Made by a program: the position numbers and the translations under genes. The notes below the pieces were generated by a model that saw only the letters and a list, made by a program, of their open reading frames with translations, was not told the DNA's origin and made no database searches. A stretch of 64,000 nt of DNA, taken from assembly GCA_028871055.1 (NCBI GenBank), contig JAGWON010000002.1:157881-221880 (forward strand), written 5' to 3'. Shown here piece by piece: positions 45,326 through 56,206 of this stretch; the first letter of the stretch is position 1, and every line of letters starts with the position of its first letter. This stretch comes from Alphaproteobacteria bacterium (GTDB lineage Bacteria > Pseudomonadota > Alphaproteobacteria > ATCC43930 > CGMCC-115725).

Positions 45326-47325
45326 ATCGCCAGCACCAGCAAAAGGATGACGAGCAGCGCGAAGACCAGGCTCAGGTACTTGCGGATGGTCAGGAACTGG
45401 AACTGGTTGAGGCGGCCGGCGGCGGTGGCGACGGCGCCCTCGACCGGCGCGTAGAACCAGTCCCACACCAGGTCGCGCAGGCTCACATGCAACACCGCCG
45501 GCCGCGCATCGCCGGGCGGCGGCATCTCGACGCGCTCGCGCGCGCGGAAAGCGAGCGTGCCGTAGACCCGGCGGATCGGCTGGGCGAAGCTCGCCGCGGT
45601 GTATTGCGTCGCCGGGCTCGGATCGGGGAAGCCGCAATCCCACGCCGCCGAGCGCCTGAGCGCGTGCGACGCGAAGCGGTGGATCGCCATGGCCGTTGTC
45701 AGTCCGGCCAAGCCGATGAACACGAAGACGAGCAGGCCGTCATAGGAGCTGCGGCTCGCCGCGATCGGCACGATGGTGAGCCACGGATCGCTCGCTTGCA
45801 CCGGCACGCGACTGCCGATCAGCGCCTGGCTCACCGGCGCCAGCGCGTCGATGACGAAGCCGGGCAGAATGCCGGCCAGGAGACAGAGCGCGGCGAGCGT
45901 GAACATCGCCACCAGCGAGAAACGGTCGGTCTCTGTCGCCTTTTCGGCAACGGGCGTGCGCGGCCGGCCGAGGAAGGTCACGCCATAAGCCTTGACGAAG
46001 CACGCCGCCGCCAGCGCCGCCGACAAGGCAAGCAGCGCGCCGACGCCCGGCACCAGGATCTTCAAGCCCCATTGCGGTACCGCCGGGCTCAGCAGGATCG
46101 CCTGGAAGGTGAGCCACTCGGAGACGAAGCCGTTCAAGGGCGGCAGCGCGGAAATTGCGGCGCAACCGACCAGGAAGGCGAACGCGGCGAGCGGCATGCG
46201 GTGGATCAGGCCGCCGAGACGCTCCATGTCGCGCTCGCCGGTCGCGGTCAGCACCGATCCGGCGCCGAAGAACAACAGGCTCTTGAACAGCGAGTGGTTG
46301 AAGACGTGAAACAGCGCCGCGGTGAGCGCGAGCGCGGCCGCGAGCGGCATGGCGTAGGCCTTGAAGCCCAGCGCCAGGCCCAGGCCGATGAAGACGATGC
46401 CGATGTTCTCGACCGTGTGATAGGCGAGCAGCCGCTTCAGATCGTGCTGCATCAACGCATAGAGCACGCCCATCACGGTGGTGATGCCGGCCAAGGTCAG
46501 CACCGCCATGCTCGACCACCAGCTCGGCGTGCCGAGCAGGTCGAGCACGATGCGGATGAAGCCGTAGACCGCGACCTTGGTCATGACGCCGCTCATCAGC
46601 GCCGAGACGTGGCTCGGCGCCGCCGGATGGGCGAGCGGCAGCCAGACGTGGAGCGGCACCAGGCCGGCTTTCGATCCGGCGCCCAAGAGCACCAGCGTCA
46701 ACACCAGCGCCGCGATCAGCGGTCCGTGCTGGCCGGTGCGCATGACCTCGAAGGCGTAGCCGCCCGTCGGTCCGGCGAGCAGGCCGAAGGCGAGCATCAG
46801 CGCGAAGGTGCCGAAGCTCGCCATCACCAGATAGATGTAGCCGGCGCGCCGGTTGTCGGCGTCGCGGTGGTGCGACATCACCAGCGCCCACGACGTCAGC
46901 GACATGAACTCCCAGCACAAGAGAAAGGTAAATGCGTCGTCGGCGAGGACGACGAGGTTCATGCCGGCGAGAAATGCAGGATAGAACGGCAGCACGCGCT
47001 GCGGCGCGGATTCATGCGTGCCGTAGCCGAGCGCGTAAAGGCTGGCGGCACTGCCGCCGAGATCGACGACGACCAGGAAGAAGGCGGCGAGCGCGTCGAT
47101 GCGGAAATGCGCGCCGAGCCAGGGCAGCGCCAGCGGCAGCACCAGCGCCGGCGCCGCGGCGTTGCTCAAGAGCTGTCCGAGCGCGGCGACCAGCGCAACG
47201 GTGCAGGCGGCGAGGCTTACGCCATAGACCAGAGGCGTGCCGGCGCGGGTGCGCGCGGTGCCGATTCCGAGAACCGAGGCAACGAGCAGCACGCCGACGC
47301 AGGCGAGAACGACGACCAGACTCAT
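45316..47325 (-). CDS. hyfB: HyfB-like antiporter-type membrane subunit (NuoL family)
   Basis: A 669-residue NuoL/HycC-like protein with about 16 helices, the channel motif GAGSKAGLVPLHVWLPLAHPAAPSHVSALMSGVMTKVAVYG and LKRLLAYHTVENIGI. It is the first gene of the hyfB-C-E-F-G-I set; no ferredoxin-type gene (hyfA/hyfH) is present. The start is ATG 47325; the open frame continues upstream only through intergenic repeats whose translation (LTLPSPHEGGEG) is an artefact. Confidence 0.9.
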   Translation of the reverse strand: MSLVVVLACVGVLLVASVLGIGTARTRAGTPLVYGVSLAACTVALVAALGQLLSNAAAPALVLPLALPWLGAHFRIDALAAFFLVVVDLGGSAASLYALGYGTHESAPQRVLPFYPAFLAGMNLVVLADDAFTFLLCWEFMSLTSWALVMSHHRDADNRRAGYIYLVMASFGTFALMLAFGLLAGPTGGYAFEVMRTGQHGPLIAALVLTLVLLGAGSKAGLVPLHVWLPLAHPAAPSHVSALMSGVMTKVAVYGFIRIVLDLLGTPSWWSSMAVLTLAGITTVMGVLYALMQHDLKRLLAYHTVENIGIVFIGLGLALGFKAYAMPLAAALALTAALFHVFNHSLFKSLLFFGAGSVLTATGERDMERLGGLIHRMPLAAFAFLVGCAAISALPPLNGFVSEWLTFQAILLSPAVPQWGLKILVPGVGALLALSAALAAACFVKAYGVTFLGRPRTPVAEKATETDRFSLVAMFTLAALCLLAGILPGFVIDALAPVSQALIGSRVPVQASDPWLTIVPIAASRSSYDGLLVFVFIGLAGLTTAMAIHRFASHALRRSAAWDCGFPDPSPATQYTAASFAQPIRRVYGTLAFRARERVEMPPPGDARPAVLHVSLRDLVWDWFYAPVEGAVATAAGRLNQFQFLTIRKYLSLVFALLVILLLVLAIWL

Positions 47326-47389
47326 AAGGCGCGAGTGCTCCACTGCACTGAAACGCTCGCGCCCATTCGCAAACCCTCGCGCCCAATCC

Positions 47390-47510
47390 AAGAGAACCCT
47401 CTCCCCCACGTTGGGAGAGAGGGAAGGGTGAGGGGGCGCGCCGCGACGCTTGCCGATCCAAAAAGAACAACCCTCGCCGCCTTCATGGGGAGAGGGAAGG
47501 GTGAGGGGGT
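47390..47510. repeat. Two tandem copies of an intergenic CCCTCTCC/GGGAAGGGTGAGGGGG repeat
   Basis: Copies at about 47388-47440 and 47455-47510 share GATCCAA..AGAAC, and GGGAGAGGGAAGGGTGAGGGGG. The reverse strand reads CCCTCACCCTTCCCTCTCCC, the well-known dispersed repeat often mistranslated as LTLPSP. It fills the gap between hyfB and the XRE gene. Confidence 0.65.
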
Positions 47511-47533
47511 AATGATCGACCGCGCGGATTTGC

Positions 47534-47794
47534 TCACGTCGAACTCGTCCGCTGCTTGAGCCGCACGCCGCGGCCACCGTCAGGACTTGCGACGCCTTCG
47601 GCAATGAGCTCGATGCCGGCAGCGTCGAGCGCGCCGACCAGCTTGGTCAGGGAATCGACGTTGCCGCGGATGACGTCCTCGCTCGCCTCCATGCGCTGGA
47701 TGGTCGGCAACGAGAGGCCCGAGAGGTCGGCAAGCTTGCGCTGATCGATGCCGAGAAGCGCGCGGGCCGCCCGGAGCTGCGCCGCCGAGATCAC
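47534..47794 (-). CDS. XRE-family HTH regulator
   Basis: An 86-residue Cro/CI-type helix-turn-helix protein (LRAARALLGIDQRKLADLSGLSLPTIQRMEASE, residues about 6-40), a common stand-alone alphaproteobacterial type ending GVRLKQR. It starts with GTG at 47794 and lacks a clear ribosome site. Two inverted copies of an 18-bp motif overlap and precede the start, suggesting autorepression. Confidence 0.8.
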   Translation of the reverse strand: MISAAQLRAARALLGIDQRKLADLSGLSLPTIQRMEASEDVIRGNVDSLTKLVGALDAAGIELIAEGVASPDGGRGVRLKQRTSST

Positions 47795-47846
47795 GGTTTA
47801 ACCATGGAAAGTGAGGTCTGAGGCATCATTTATCATGGATAAACCG
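47794..47846 (-). promoter_or_regulatory. Paired inverted operators of the XRE gene
   Basis: CGGTTTAACCATGGAAA at 47794-47810 and, inverted, CGGTTTATCCATGATAAA at 47846-47829 agree at about 15 of 18 positions. The second contains the perfect palindrome TTTATC-ATG-GATAAA. One copy covers the GTG start codon. Confidence 0.55.
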
Positions 47847-47886
47847 TGAGTCGGCTTGCGTGCAAGCGCTATCGGTAATAGCCATC

Positions 47887-47915
47887 TTGAAATCTGTAAG
47901 GCATAACCTTACATT
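47887..47915 (+). promoter_or_regulatory. Operator-containing promoter before the 47.9-kb ORF
   Basis: TTGAAA (47887-47892) and TACATT (47910-47915) are 17 bp apart. Between and overlapping them is the perfect palindrome TGTAAGG-CATAA-CCTTACA (47895-47913). A start site 7 bp after the -10 would coincide with the ATG at 47922, giving a leaderless message. The binding protein is unknown; HigA downstream is a candidate. Confidence 0.5.
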
Positions 47916-47921
47916 ACTAAT

Positions 47922-48977
47922 ATGCTCTCTGTAATCGCTCCTGTCGCGGGTGTGTCAGCGGTGCAGCCTATTAAGCCCGTTGCTGGCGTCGCTTACGGCG
48001 ACCCCGTGGCGTTTTTTCCGCGGACAGCCTCATCCGTGAGCACTCTTCCATTCGGTTCGGGCGCAGTTTTCGCTGCCGAACACCTTTCGCCGCGACTGAA
48101 CGAGTTTCTGACGGTCGGGAAAGCAGCGTCGTTCGAGATCAGCTTCAAAGAATTCCACGAATGGAACCTTGAGGTCTGCAACGCTGTCGGTGAAAGCGAA
48201 AGCCTAGGAGTCAGTAACGGTTCGAAGCTCTGCTCCAGTTGGCATGCGATTAATGTTCGTGATGAATTCCAGGTTGCACCCGTCAATGCGGATCTCTCAT
48301 ACGCTGATTTTGTCCGCTCGGCATTTACAGCGGGAAACTGGTGGTCCAAGGGGGCGTTCGAAGCTTTTGCGACGACCATCGTCTATGCAGATACAGGCGA
48401 TGAGCTTGCCCCCACGATTATCGATGCGATCGCCGATTTTTCTCGCGAAGAGCGCCTGATCCTCTGGCGTGACGTCGTTTCTAAGGTCCTCAGTAGTCCG
48501 CACGTAACATGCCTATCAGCAGAATTCAGGGAGCAGATTTCTGAGCTAATACGCGAGTTCGCAAAATATAAGTCTGCAAAGCTCTCCGATCGAAAGGCAT
48601 TTCATACTGTTGAAGAACACGATGATACGCGAGAGCGTGTACTCGAATTCAATTTGATGACCGGTGTCTCTCCTCCTGTAGTGACCGCGATGACTTGTCG
48701 CCGTTTGTGTCACTATCGTTTTAGAGGAGAGCTAAATGCTCAAATTTTCAAACCGCTCAGCAAAAGAGCTGTTCCAAACCGGAAAGGCAAAGGGGATTCC
48801 TGCGCGTGTTGCTCAGCGTGCGCCTTATGTATTCGATGCGCTTCAACGAGCACAGTCGCTGACCCGGGATATTGGATTTCTCCGCAGTTTGCGGCTCACC
48901 AAAATCAAAGGCTCGAAGCCGGCCAGATTCATGGTCCATCTTCAAGCCAACTTTTGGATTACGTTTCGGTGGCTTGA
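47922..48977 (+). CDS. Unknown protein whose 3' end overlaps the higB toxin gene
   Basis: The frame is open for 351 residues. Residues 1 to about 245 look like a genuine protein (hydrophobic/Pro N-terminus, then FKEFHEWNLEVCNAV, YADFVRSAFTAGNWWSKGAFEAFATTIVYAD, ELIREFAKYKSAKLSDRK). The last 100 residues become Cys/Ser/Arg-rich and lie over the 5' half of higB in another frame, so they are probably not native. I infer that the gene was truncated or fused when the toxin-antitoxin pair arrived. Lower GC than the flanks. No family recognised. Confidence 0.5.
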   Translation: MLSVIAPVAGVSAVQPIKPVAGVAYGDPVAFFPRTASSVSTLPFGSGAVFAAEHLSPRLNEFLTVGKAASFEISFKEFHEWNLEVCNAVGESESLGVSNGSKLCSSWHAINVRDEFQVAPVNADLSYADFVRSAFTAGNWWSKGAFEAFATTIVYADTGDELAPTIIDAIADFSREERLILWRDVVSKVLSSPHVTCLSAEFREQISELIREFAKYKSAKLSDRKAFHTVEEHDDTRERVLEFNLMTGVSPPVVTAMTCRRLCHYRFRGELNAQIFKPLSKRAVPNRKGKGDSCACCSACALCIRCASTSTVADPGYWISPQFAAHQNQRLEAGQIHGPSSSQLLDYVSVA

Positions 48978-49020
48978 TGGCAATTGCGTTGACGTCAAAA
49001 TTGAGCATGTCAGCGGATGA
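48736..49020 (+). CDS. higB: HigB-family toxin
   Basis: A 94-residue RelE-superfamily protein. The closing core SKPARFMVHLQANFWITFRWLDGNCVDVKIEHV is the HigB pattern, with basic residues for RNA cleavage. HigB toxins cut mRNA on the ribosome. GAGGAGAGC precedes the ATG. The toxin gene comes first and overlaps the antitoxin by 14 bp, the usual HigBA order. Confidence 0.85.
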   Translation: MLKFSNRSAKELFQTGKAKGIPARVAQRAPYVFDALQRAQSLTRDIGFLRSLRLTKIKGSKPARFMVHLQANFWITFRWLDGNCVDVKIEHVSG

Positions 49021-49327
49021 TTGGCGGCATCTGAATCGGTCGCCAACGCATCCGGGCGAATATGTCCAACGAGAAATTCTCGATGCGTATGATCTCACGC
49101 AGCAGGAATTGGCGGATGCCATTGGACTGTCGCGCCTCTCGATCAACGAGATCGTACGTGGCAAAAGATCTATTACTGAGAGTACCGCGCTTCGGCTTTC
49201 AAAACTGACTGGAACTACCGCCGAGTTCTGGCTAGGGCTTCAGCAGGCCTATAACCTGTGGCACGTGGCGCACAATGAGGCGACCTCAATTGCCAAGATC
49301 CAGCCGTTGCAGGCGCGACTGGATTAG
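49007..49327 (+). CDS. higA: HigA-family antitoxin
   Basis: A 106-residue XRE-type antitoxin with the HigA opening HLNRSPTHPGEYVQREILDAY and helix-turn-helix LTQQELADAIGLSRLSINEIVRGKRSIT, then LRLSKLTGTTAEFWLGLQQAYNLW. It neutralises HigB and should repress the operon. The start ATG at 49007 matches family N-termini; the frame continues upstream within higB. Confidence 0.88.
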   Translation: MSADDWRHLNRSPTHPGEYVQREILDAYDLTQQELADAIGLSRLSINEIVRGKRSITESTALRLSKLTGTTAEFWLGLQQAYNLWHVAHNEATSIAKIQPLQARLD

Positions 49328-49365
49328 CGCACGACATAATATTCGAACACCAGTACCGGCAGACC

Positions 49366-49755
49366 TTAATTTTGGAAGCGTAAGGCAGCTGATATAGCGC
49401 CCCATCCGAACACGGCGATGCTCAGGACCGCCAGGACAACTGTAGCCCAGAGATATTTGTCGTGACGTCTCCACATGGGAGTTGTTCCCGCCTCGTCCAA
49501 CGTTTCGTTATATAACGCCAGCTGCGCCAAATAGGCGCCAACGTGTGCGAAAGCGGCGAGACACACACCAGTTACAAAAAGAATCATCGGCAGCCGCATG
49601 TCGAGACGCTGAGCGGCCTCTCGGCCCAAGAATGCCAATAATGCTATTGCGGCACCGCCGTTGAGAATGAAGACAGCCTTTAGCGCCGCCATCGCGATCA
49701 GCGCTAACGCCTTGTAGGTTTCCTCCCGATGACGATCCCTGAAACTGCGCGCCAT
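49366..49755 (-). CDS. Small integral membrane protein, unknown
   Basis: A 129-residue protein with three or four hydrophobic segments (about 18-44, 54-84, 101-123) and a basic N-terminus (MARSFRDRHREETYKA). Weak GGGCGG upstream of the start. No family recognised. It lies between higA (convergent) and coxM (co-directional, 31 bp upstream), and its GC is lower than that of the cox genes, so it belongs to the accessory patch. Confidence 0.6.
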   Translation of the reverse strand: MARSFRDRHREETYKALALIAMAALKAVFILNGGAAIALLAFLGREAAQRLDMRLPMILFVTGVCLAAFAHVGAYLAQLALYNETLDEAGTTPMWRRHDKYLWATVVLAVLSIAVFGWGAISAALRFQN

Positions 49756-49786
49756 CGGATGCCGCCCGAGAAGAGACCGGTGAGCT

Positions 49787-50581
49787 TTACCCCGCCGCCG
49801 CGACCGCCCGCCGCGCCATCACGCCGACGAGATGCGCGCGGTATTCCGGGCTGGCGTGGATGTCGCCGTTGAGCCCGTCCTGCTTCTGCGCGATCGACTT
49901 GATCGCGTCGGCGGAGAAATTTTTCGCCAGCGCCGCTTCCATGTCCTTTTGGCGGAAGACGCACGGACCCGCGCCCGTCACCGCGACGCGCACGCCGTCC
50001 TTATGCTTCGCCACGAACACGCCGACGATGGCGTAACGCGACGCCGGATTGGGAAATTTCATGTAGGCGGCTTTCTCCGGCATCGGAAAGCTCACCGCGG
50101 TCACGATCTCGCCCGGCTCGAGCGCGGTCTCGAACATGCCCTTGAAGAACGCGTCGGCCGCGATCTTGCGCTTGTTTGTGATCACCGTGGCGTTGAGCGC
50201 CACCACGGCCGCGGGATAGTCCGCCACCGGATCGTTGTTCGAGATCGAGCCGCCGAGCGTGCCGCGATTGCGCACCGCCGGATCGCCGATATGGCTGGCG
50301 AGATGGGCGAGGGCGGGGATGGCCTTCTGCACCTCGGCTGATTCCGCGACCTCGACGTGGCGCGTCATCGCGCCGATCACCACCGCGCTGCCCTCGCGCT
50401 TGATGCCCTTGAGCTCAGGCAGGCCGTTGAGGTCGACGAGATCGCTCGGCTTGGCGAGCCGCAGTTTCAAGGTCGGGATCAGCGTCATGCCGCCGGCGAC
50501 CAGCTTGGCCTCGGACTTCTGCGTGATCATCGCCGACGCGTCCGCGATGGTCTTGGCCTTGTGGTATTCGAAATTGTACAT
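49787..50581 (-). CDS. coxM: CO dehydrogenase-type FAD subunit (CoxM family)
   Basis: A 264-residue FAD-binding medium subunit of a molybdenum hydroxylase. FAD motifs are AKLVAGGMTLIP and ASHIGDPAVRNRGTLGGSISNNDPVADYPAAV. It passes electrons from the Fe-S subunit to the acceptor. The start at ATG 50581 (MYNFEYHKA) fits family N-termini. It is separated from coxL by a palindromic repeat. Confidence 0.88.
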   Translation of the reverse strand: MYNFEYHKAKTIADASAMITQKSEAKLVAGGMTLIPTLKLRLAKPSDLVDLNGLPELKGIKREGSAVVIGAMTRHVEVAESAEVQKAIPALAHLASHIGDPAVRNRGTLGGSISNNDPVADYPAAVVALNATVITNKRKIAADAFFKGMFETALEPGEIVTAVSFPMPEKAAYMKFPNPASRYAIVGVFVAKHKDGVRVAVTGAGPCVFRQKDMEAALAKNFSADAIKSIAQKQDGLNGDIHASPEYRAHLVGVMARRAVAAAG

Positions 50582-50637
50582 CGTTTGCCTCTCCTGATCC
50601 TGGAACCCGATTCGATCGGGTTGAATCATCTTCCTCC

Positions 50638-50713
50638 GTCATTGCCGCGAAATCGGCAATCCAGGGCGAGCGACGTGCGGTTGCCCTGGACACCCGCGTT
50701 CGCGGGTGTGACG
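50638..50713. repeat. Palindromic repeat between coxL and coxM
   Basis: Two perfect hairpins, ATTGCCG-CGAAAT-CGGCAAT and ACACCCGC-GTTC-GCGGGTGT, with CCAGGG...CCCTGG pairing between them and CGTCA...TGACG ends. It lies inside the coxSLM operon and might reduce coxM expression or stabilise upstream mRNA. Confidence 0.55.
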
Positions 50714-50750
50714 ACCGATATGTTGTGACCGTCTTGCATCGTGCTCTGCT

Positions 50751-53599
<2,849 letters not shown>

Positions 53600-53686
53600 T
53601 TTCGGACCTCCTCAGTGGCGGGCGCGGGGGCGCGCGGCCTTATGGTTGCGGAGATTGTCGTGCGGGGGGTCGGCCCGGGTCAAGCG

Positions 53687-54292
53687 TCAGCGGGTGAAGA
53701 AATAGAGCATCGCCGCGACCAGTGCCGCCAGGATCGCGGCCCACACCACCGGCGGCAGGCGCATGCCTGCGGCCGGCATTGGCGTCGGCACGGGCAGCTT
53801 GGGCGCGGCGGCGGGCGTAACTTCGGGTGCTGCCGGGGCGGCCGCCGGCGCCGGCGCGCCCACAATGGCCGCGAACTTGGCAAAGAACTCGTCGGCGTAT
53901 TTGCGCGCCGTGCTGTCGATCAGGCGCGAGCCGATCTGCGCCAGCTTGCCGCCGACCTGCGCCGTCACCTTATAGGTCAGTTTGGTCGCGTCGCCGTCGG
54001 GCGCCAGGCGCACTTCGGCGCCGCCCTTGGCGAAGCCGGCGACGCCGCCCGTGCCTTCGCCGCTGATCTTGTAGCCGTTCGGCGGATCGAGTTCGGAGAG
54101 CGTGACCTTGCCGCCGAAGCGCGCGCTCACCGGGCCGACCCGTGCCAACACCTTGGCGGCGAACTCGGTCGGCGAGATCTTCTGCACTTCCTCGCAGCCG
54201 GTGATGCATTGCTTGAGGATGTCGGGATCGTTGAGCGCGTCCCACACCTTCTGCTGCGGCGCAGCGATGCGGTATTCGCCGGTCATGTCCAT
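53687..54292 (-). CDS. coxG: CoxG-like SRPBCC protein with C-terminal membrane anchor
   Basis: A 201-residue protein: an SRPBCC domain (about 1-145; [32 protein letters not shown]), an Ala/Pro linker and a terminal helix [18 protein letters not shown]. CoxG recruits CO dehydrogenase to the cytoplasmic membrane in Oligotropha (now Afipia). Here it is first in the coxG-S-L-M order. The start ATG 54292 fits family N-termini (MDMTGEY). Confidence 0.85.
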   Translation of the reverse strand: MDMTGEYRIAAPQQKVWDALNDPDILKQCITGCEEVQKISPTEFAAKVLARVGPVSARFGGKVTLSELDPPNGYKISGEGTGGVAGFAKGGAEVRLAPDGDATKLTYKVTAQVGGKLAQIGSRLIDSTARKYADEFFAKFAAIVGAPAPAAAPAAPEVTPAAAPKLPVPTPMPAAGMRLPPVVWAAILAALVAAMLYFFTR

Positions 54293-54410
54293 GGCGGGCC
54301 ACCCCTGTTTTTTTGCCGGCAGACGGTAGCGCCCGCGCCCGGCGCGGACAAGCGCGCAGCCCGCCCGGGCGGGTTGCGTGTGGCGCACGGCCTCGGCCAT
54401 AGTCGTCGCC

Positions 54411-55742
54411 ATGTCGGGGGGACTTCCATACGGCAGCCTCGTCTGGGGCCTGCCGTTCGTCGGGCTGTTGCTGACGCTGGCGATCGCGCCGCTCACCGTG
54501 CCCGGACTGTGGAACCGGCATTACGGCAAGATCGTCGCGTTCTGGGGGCTGGTCGTCGTCGTGCCCGACATCGCCGCCGAAGGCGTCGCCGCGTCGTTCA
54601 CGCGGCTCTTCGACATGGGGCTCAACACCTACGTGCCCTTCGTGCTGCTGCTCGGCGCGCTCTTTATCATCACCGGCGGCTTGCGCATCCGCGGCGCGCC
54701 GCACGGATCGCCCGGCGTCAACACCGCGCTGCTGGCGCTCAGCACCGCGGCGTCCAGTCTGATCGGCACGCCGGGTGCGTCGCTGCTGATGCTGCGCCCG
54801 ATCATCCGCGCCAATCGCCACCGCACGCGCACGGCGCACGTCTACGTGTTCTTCATCTTCCTGGTGTGCAACGTCGGCGGCGCGCTCACGCCGCTCGGCA
54901 ATCCGCCGCTGTTCCTGGGATATCTGCGCGGCGTGCCGTTCTTCTGGCCGGCGCAGCATCTGTGGCTGCCGACGCTGACGCTGACCGTGGCGCTACTGGC
55001 GATGTTCTTCGCCATCGACCATTACCTCTATGGCCGGCGCGAGCCCGCGGTGCTGCCCGAGATCGAGAAGCTGGGCATCGACGGCTCGGTCAATCTCCTG
55101 CTGCTGCTCGGTGCGGCGGCGACCATGATGCTGCGCACCTATTATCCGGTGCCGGGCTCGATTACGGTCTTCGGCGTCGCTTGGAGCTTCGATGACGCGC
55201 TGTCCGACGTGCTGTTCGTCGCGCTCGCGCTGCTCTCGCTCAAGCTGACCCGGCCGGCGACGCGCCAGGAGAACGCCTTCGTGTGGACGCCGATCGTAGA
55301 GGTGTCGATCCTGTTCGCCGCGATCTTCGTGACCCTGGTGCCGATCGACGCGATCATGGCGGCGGGGACGGCAGGGCCGGCGGCGCCGCTGCTGGCACAA
55401 GTCTTCGTCGGCAACGCGCCCAACAACACGCTCTTCTATCTGCTGCCCGGCGCGCTGTCCTCGGTGCTGGACAATGCGCCGGCCTATCTGGTGTTCTTCG
55501 GCCTCGCCGGCGACAACGCGGCGCTGCTGACCGGCAAGCTGGCGCTGACGCTGGCGGCGATCTCGGCCGGCGCATCGTATTTCGGCGCCATGACCTATAT
55601 CGGCAACGCGCCCAATCTGATGGTGAAATCGGTGGTCGAAAGCTACGGCGTCAAGATGCCCAATTTCTTCGCCTATGTGGGATGGTCGGCGGTGTGCCTG
55701 CTGCCGCTGCTGCTGCTGACCTCGTGGTTATTTTTCCGATGA
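54411..55742 (+). CDS. NhaD/CitM-like sodium:proton antiporter family protein
   Basis: A 443-residue membrane protein with about 11 helices of the ion-transporter (IT) superfamily. Paired motifs LIGTPGASLLMLRPII / NVGGALTPLGNPPLFLGYLRG and LSSVLDNAPAYLVFFGLAG / ISAGASYFGAMTYIGNAPNLMVKSV are typical. Annotated relatives are called sodium:proton antiporters. The start is uncertain: ATG 54411 has no clear ribosome site. Its stop overlaps the DUF192 gene start. Confidence 0.8.
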   Translation: MSGGLPYGSLVWGLPFVGLLLTLAIAPLTVPGLWNRHYGKIVAFWGLVVVVPDIAAEGVAASFTRLFDMGLNTYVPFVLLLGALFIITGGLRIRGAPHGSPGVNTALLALSTAASSLIGTPGASLLMLRPIIRANRHRTRTAHVYVFFIFLVCNVGGALTPLGNPPLFLGYLRGVPFFWPAQHLWLPTLTLTVALLAMFFAIDHYLYGRREPAVLPEIEKLGIDGSVNLLLLLGAAATMMLRTYYPVPGSITVFGVAWSFDDALSDVLFVALALLSLKLTRPATRQENAFVWTPIVEVSILFAAIFVTLVPIDAIMAAGTAGPAAPLLAQVFVGNAPNNTLFYLLPGALSSVLDNAPAYLVFFGLAGDNAALLTGKLALTLAAISAGASYFGAMTYIGNAPNLMVKSVVESYGVKMPNFFAYVGWSAVCLLPLLLLTSWLFFR

Positions 55743-56206
55743 TCCGCGCCATCCTGGTCGCGCTCGCGCTGCTGGCGACGCCGGCGTTCGCCCAGGTGCA
55801 GCCGCTCCAGACCTTCGACACCGCGCCGCTGGTCATCGACACCGCCAAAGGGCCGCAGCATTTCACCGTCGAGCTCGCCCTGACTCCGGCGCAGCAGGAG
55901 CAGGGCCTGATGTTCCGCCGGAGCCTCGCGCCCGACGCCGGCATGCTGTTCGTCGTCGCGCAGCCGCAGATCATGTCGTTCTGGATGCACAACACCTTGA
56001 TACCGCTCGACATGCTGTTCATCGGCGCGGGCGGGCGCATCGTCGACCTGCACGAGCGCGCGATCCCGATGTCGGACGCGATCATCGTCTCGCGCGCGCC
56101 GGCGGCGGCGGTGCTCGAGCTCAACGGCGGCACGGTGGCGCGGCTCGGCATCAAGGTCGGCGACGTCGTGCGCGCCGCGGCGCTTGGCAACGCGGCGAAG
56201 AACTAG
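55739..56206 (+). CDS. DUF192-family secreted protein
   Basis: A 155-residue protein with a signal peptide (MIRAILVALALLATPAFAQ) and a DUF192 domain: VELALTPAQQEQGLMFRRSLAPDAGMLFV, FWMHNTLIPLDMLFIGAGGRIVDLHERAIP. Periplasmic, function unknown. ATGA overlap with the antiporter gene; 4-bp convergent overlap with the glycosyltransferase gene. Confidence 0.87.
   Translation: MIRAILVALALLATPAFAQVQPLQTFDTAPLVIDTAKGPQHFTVELALTPAQQEQGLMFRRSLAPDAGMLFVVAQPQIMSFWMHNTLIPLDMLFIGAGGRIVDLHERAIPMSDAIIVSRAPAAAVLELNGGTVARLGIKVGDVVRAAALGNAAKN

Noticed and set aside
47326..47604. N-terminal extension of hyfB reading LTLPSPHEGGEG and SLSPNVGER
   Set aside because: This is the translation of dispersed intergenic repeats; similarity to NuoL starts at ATG 47325.
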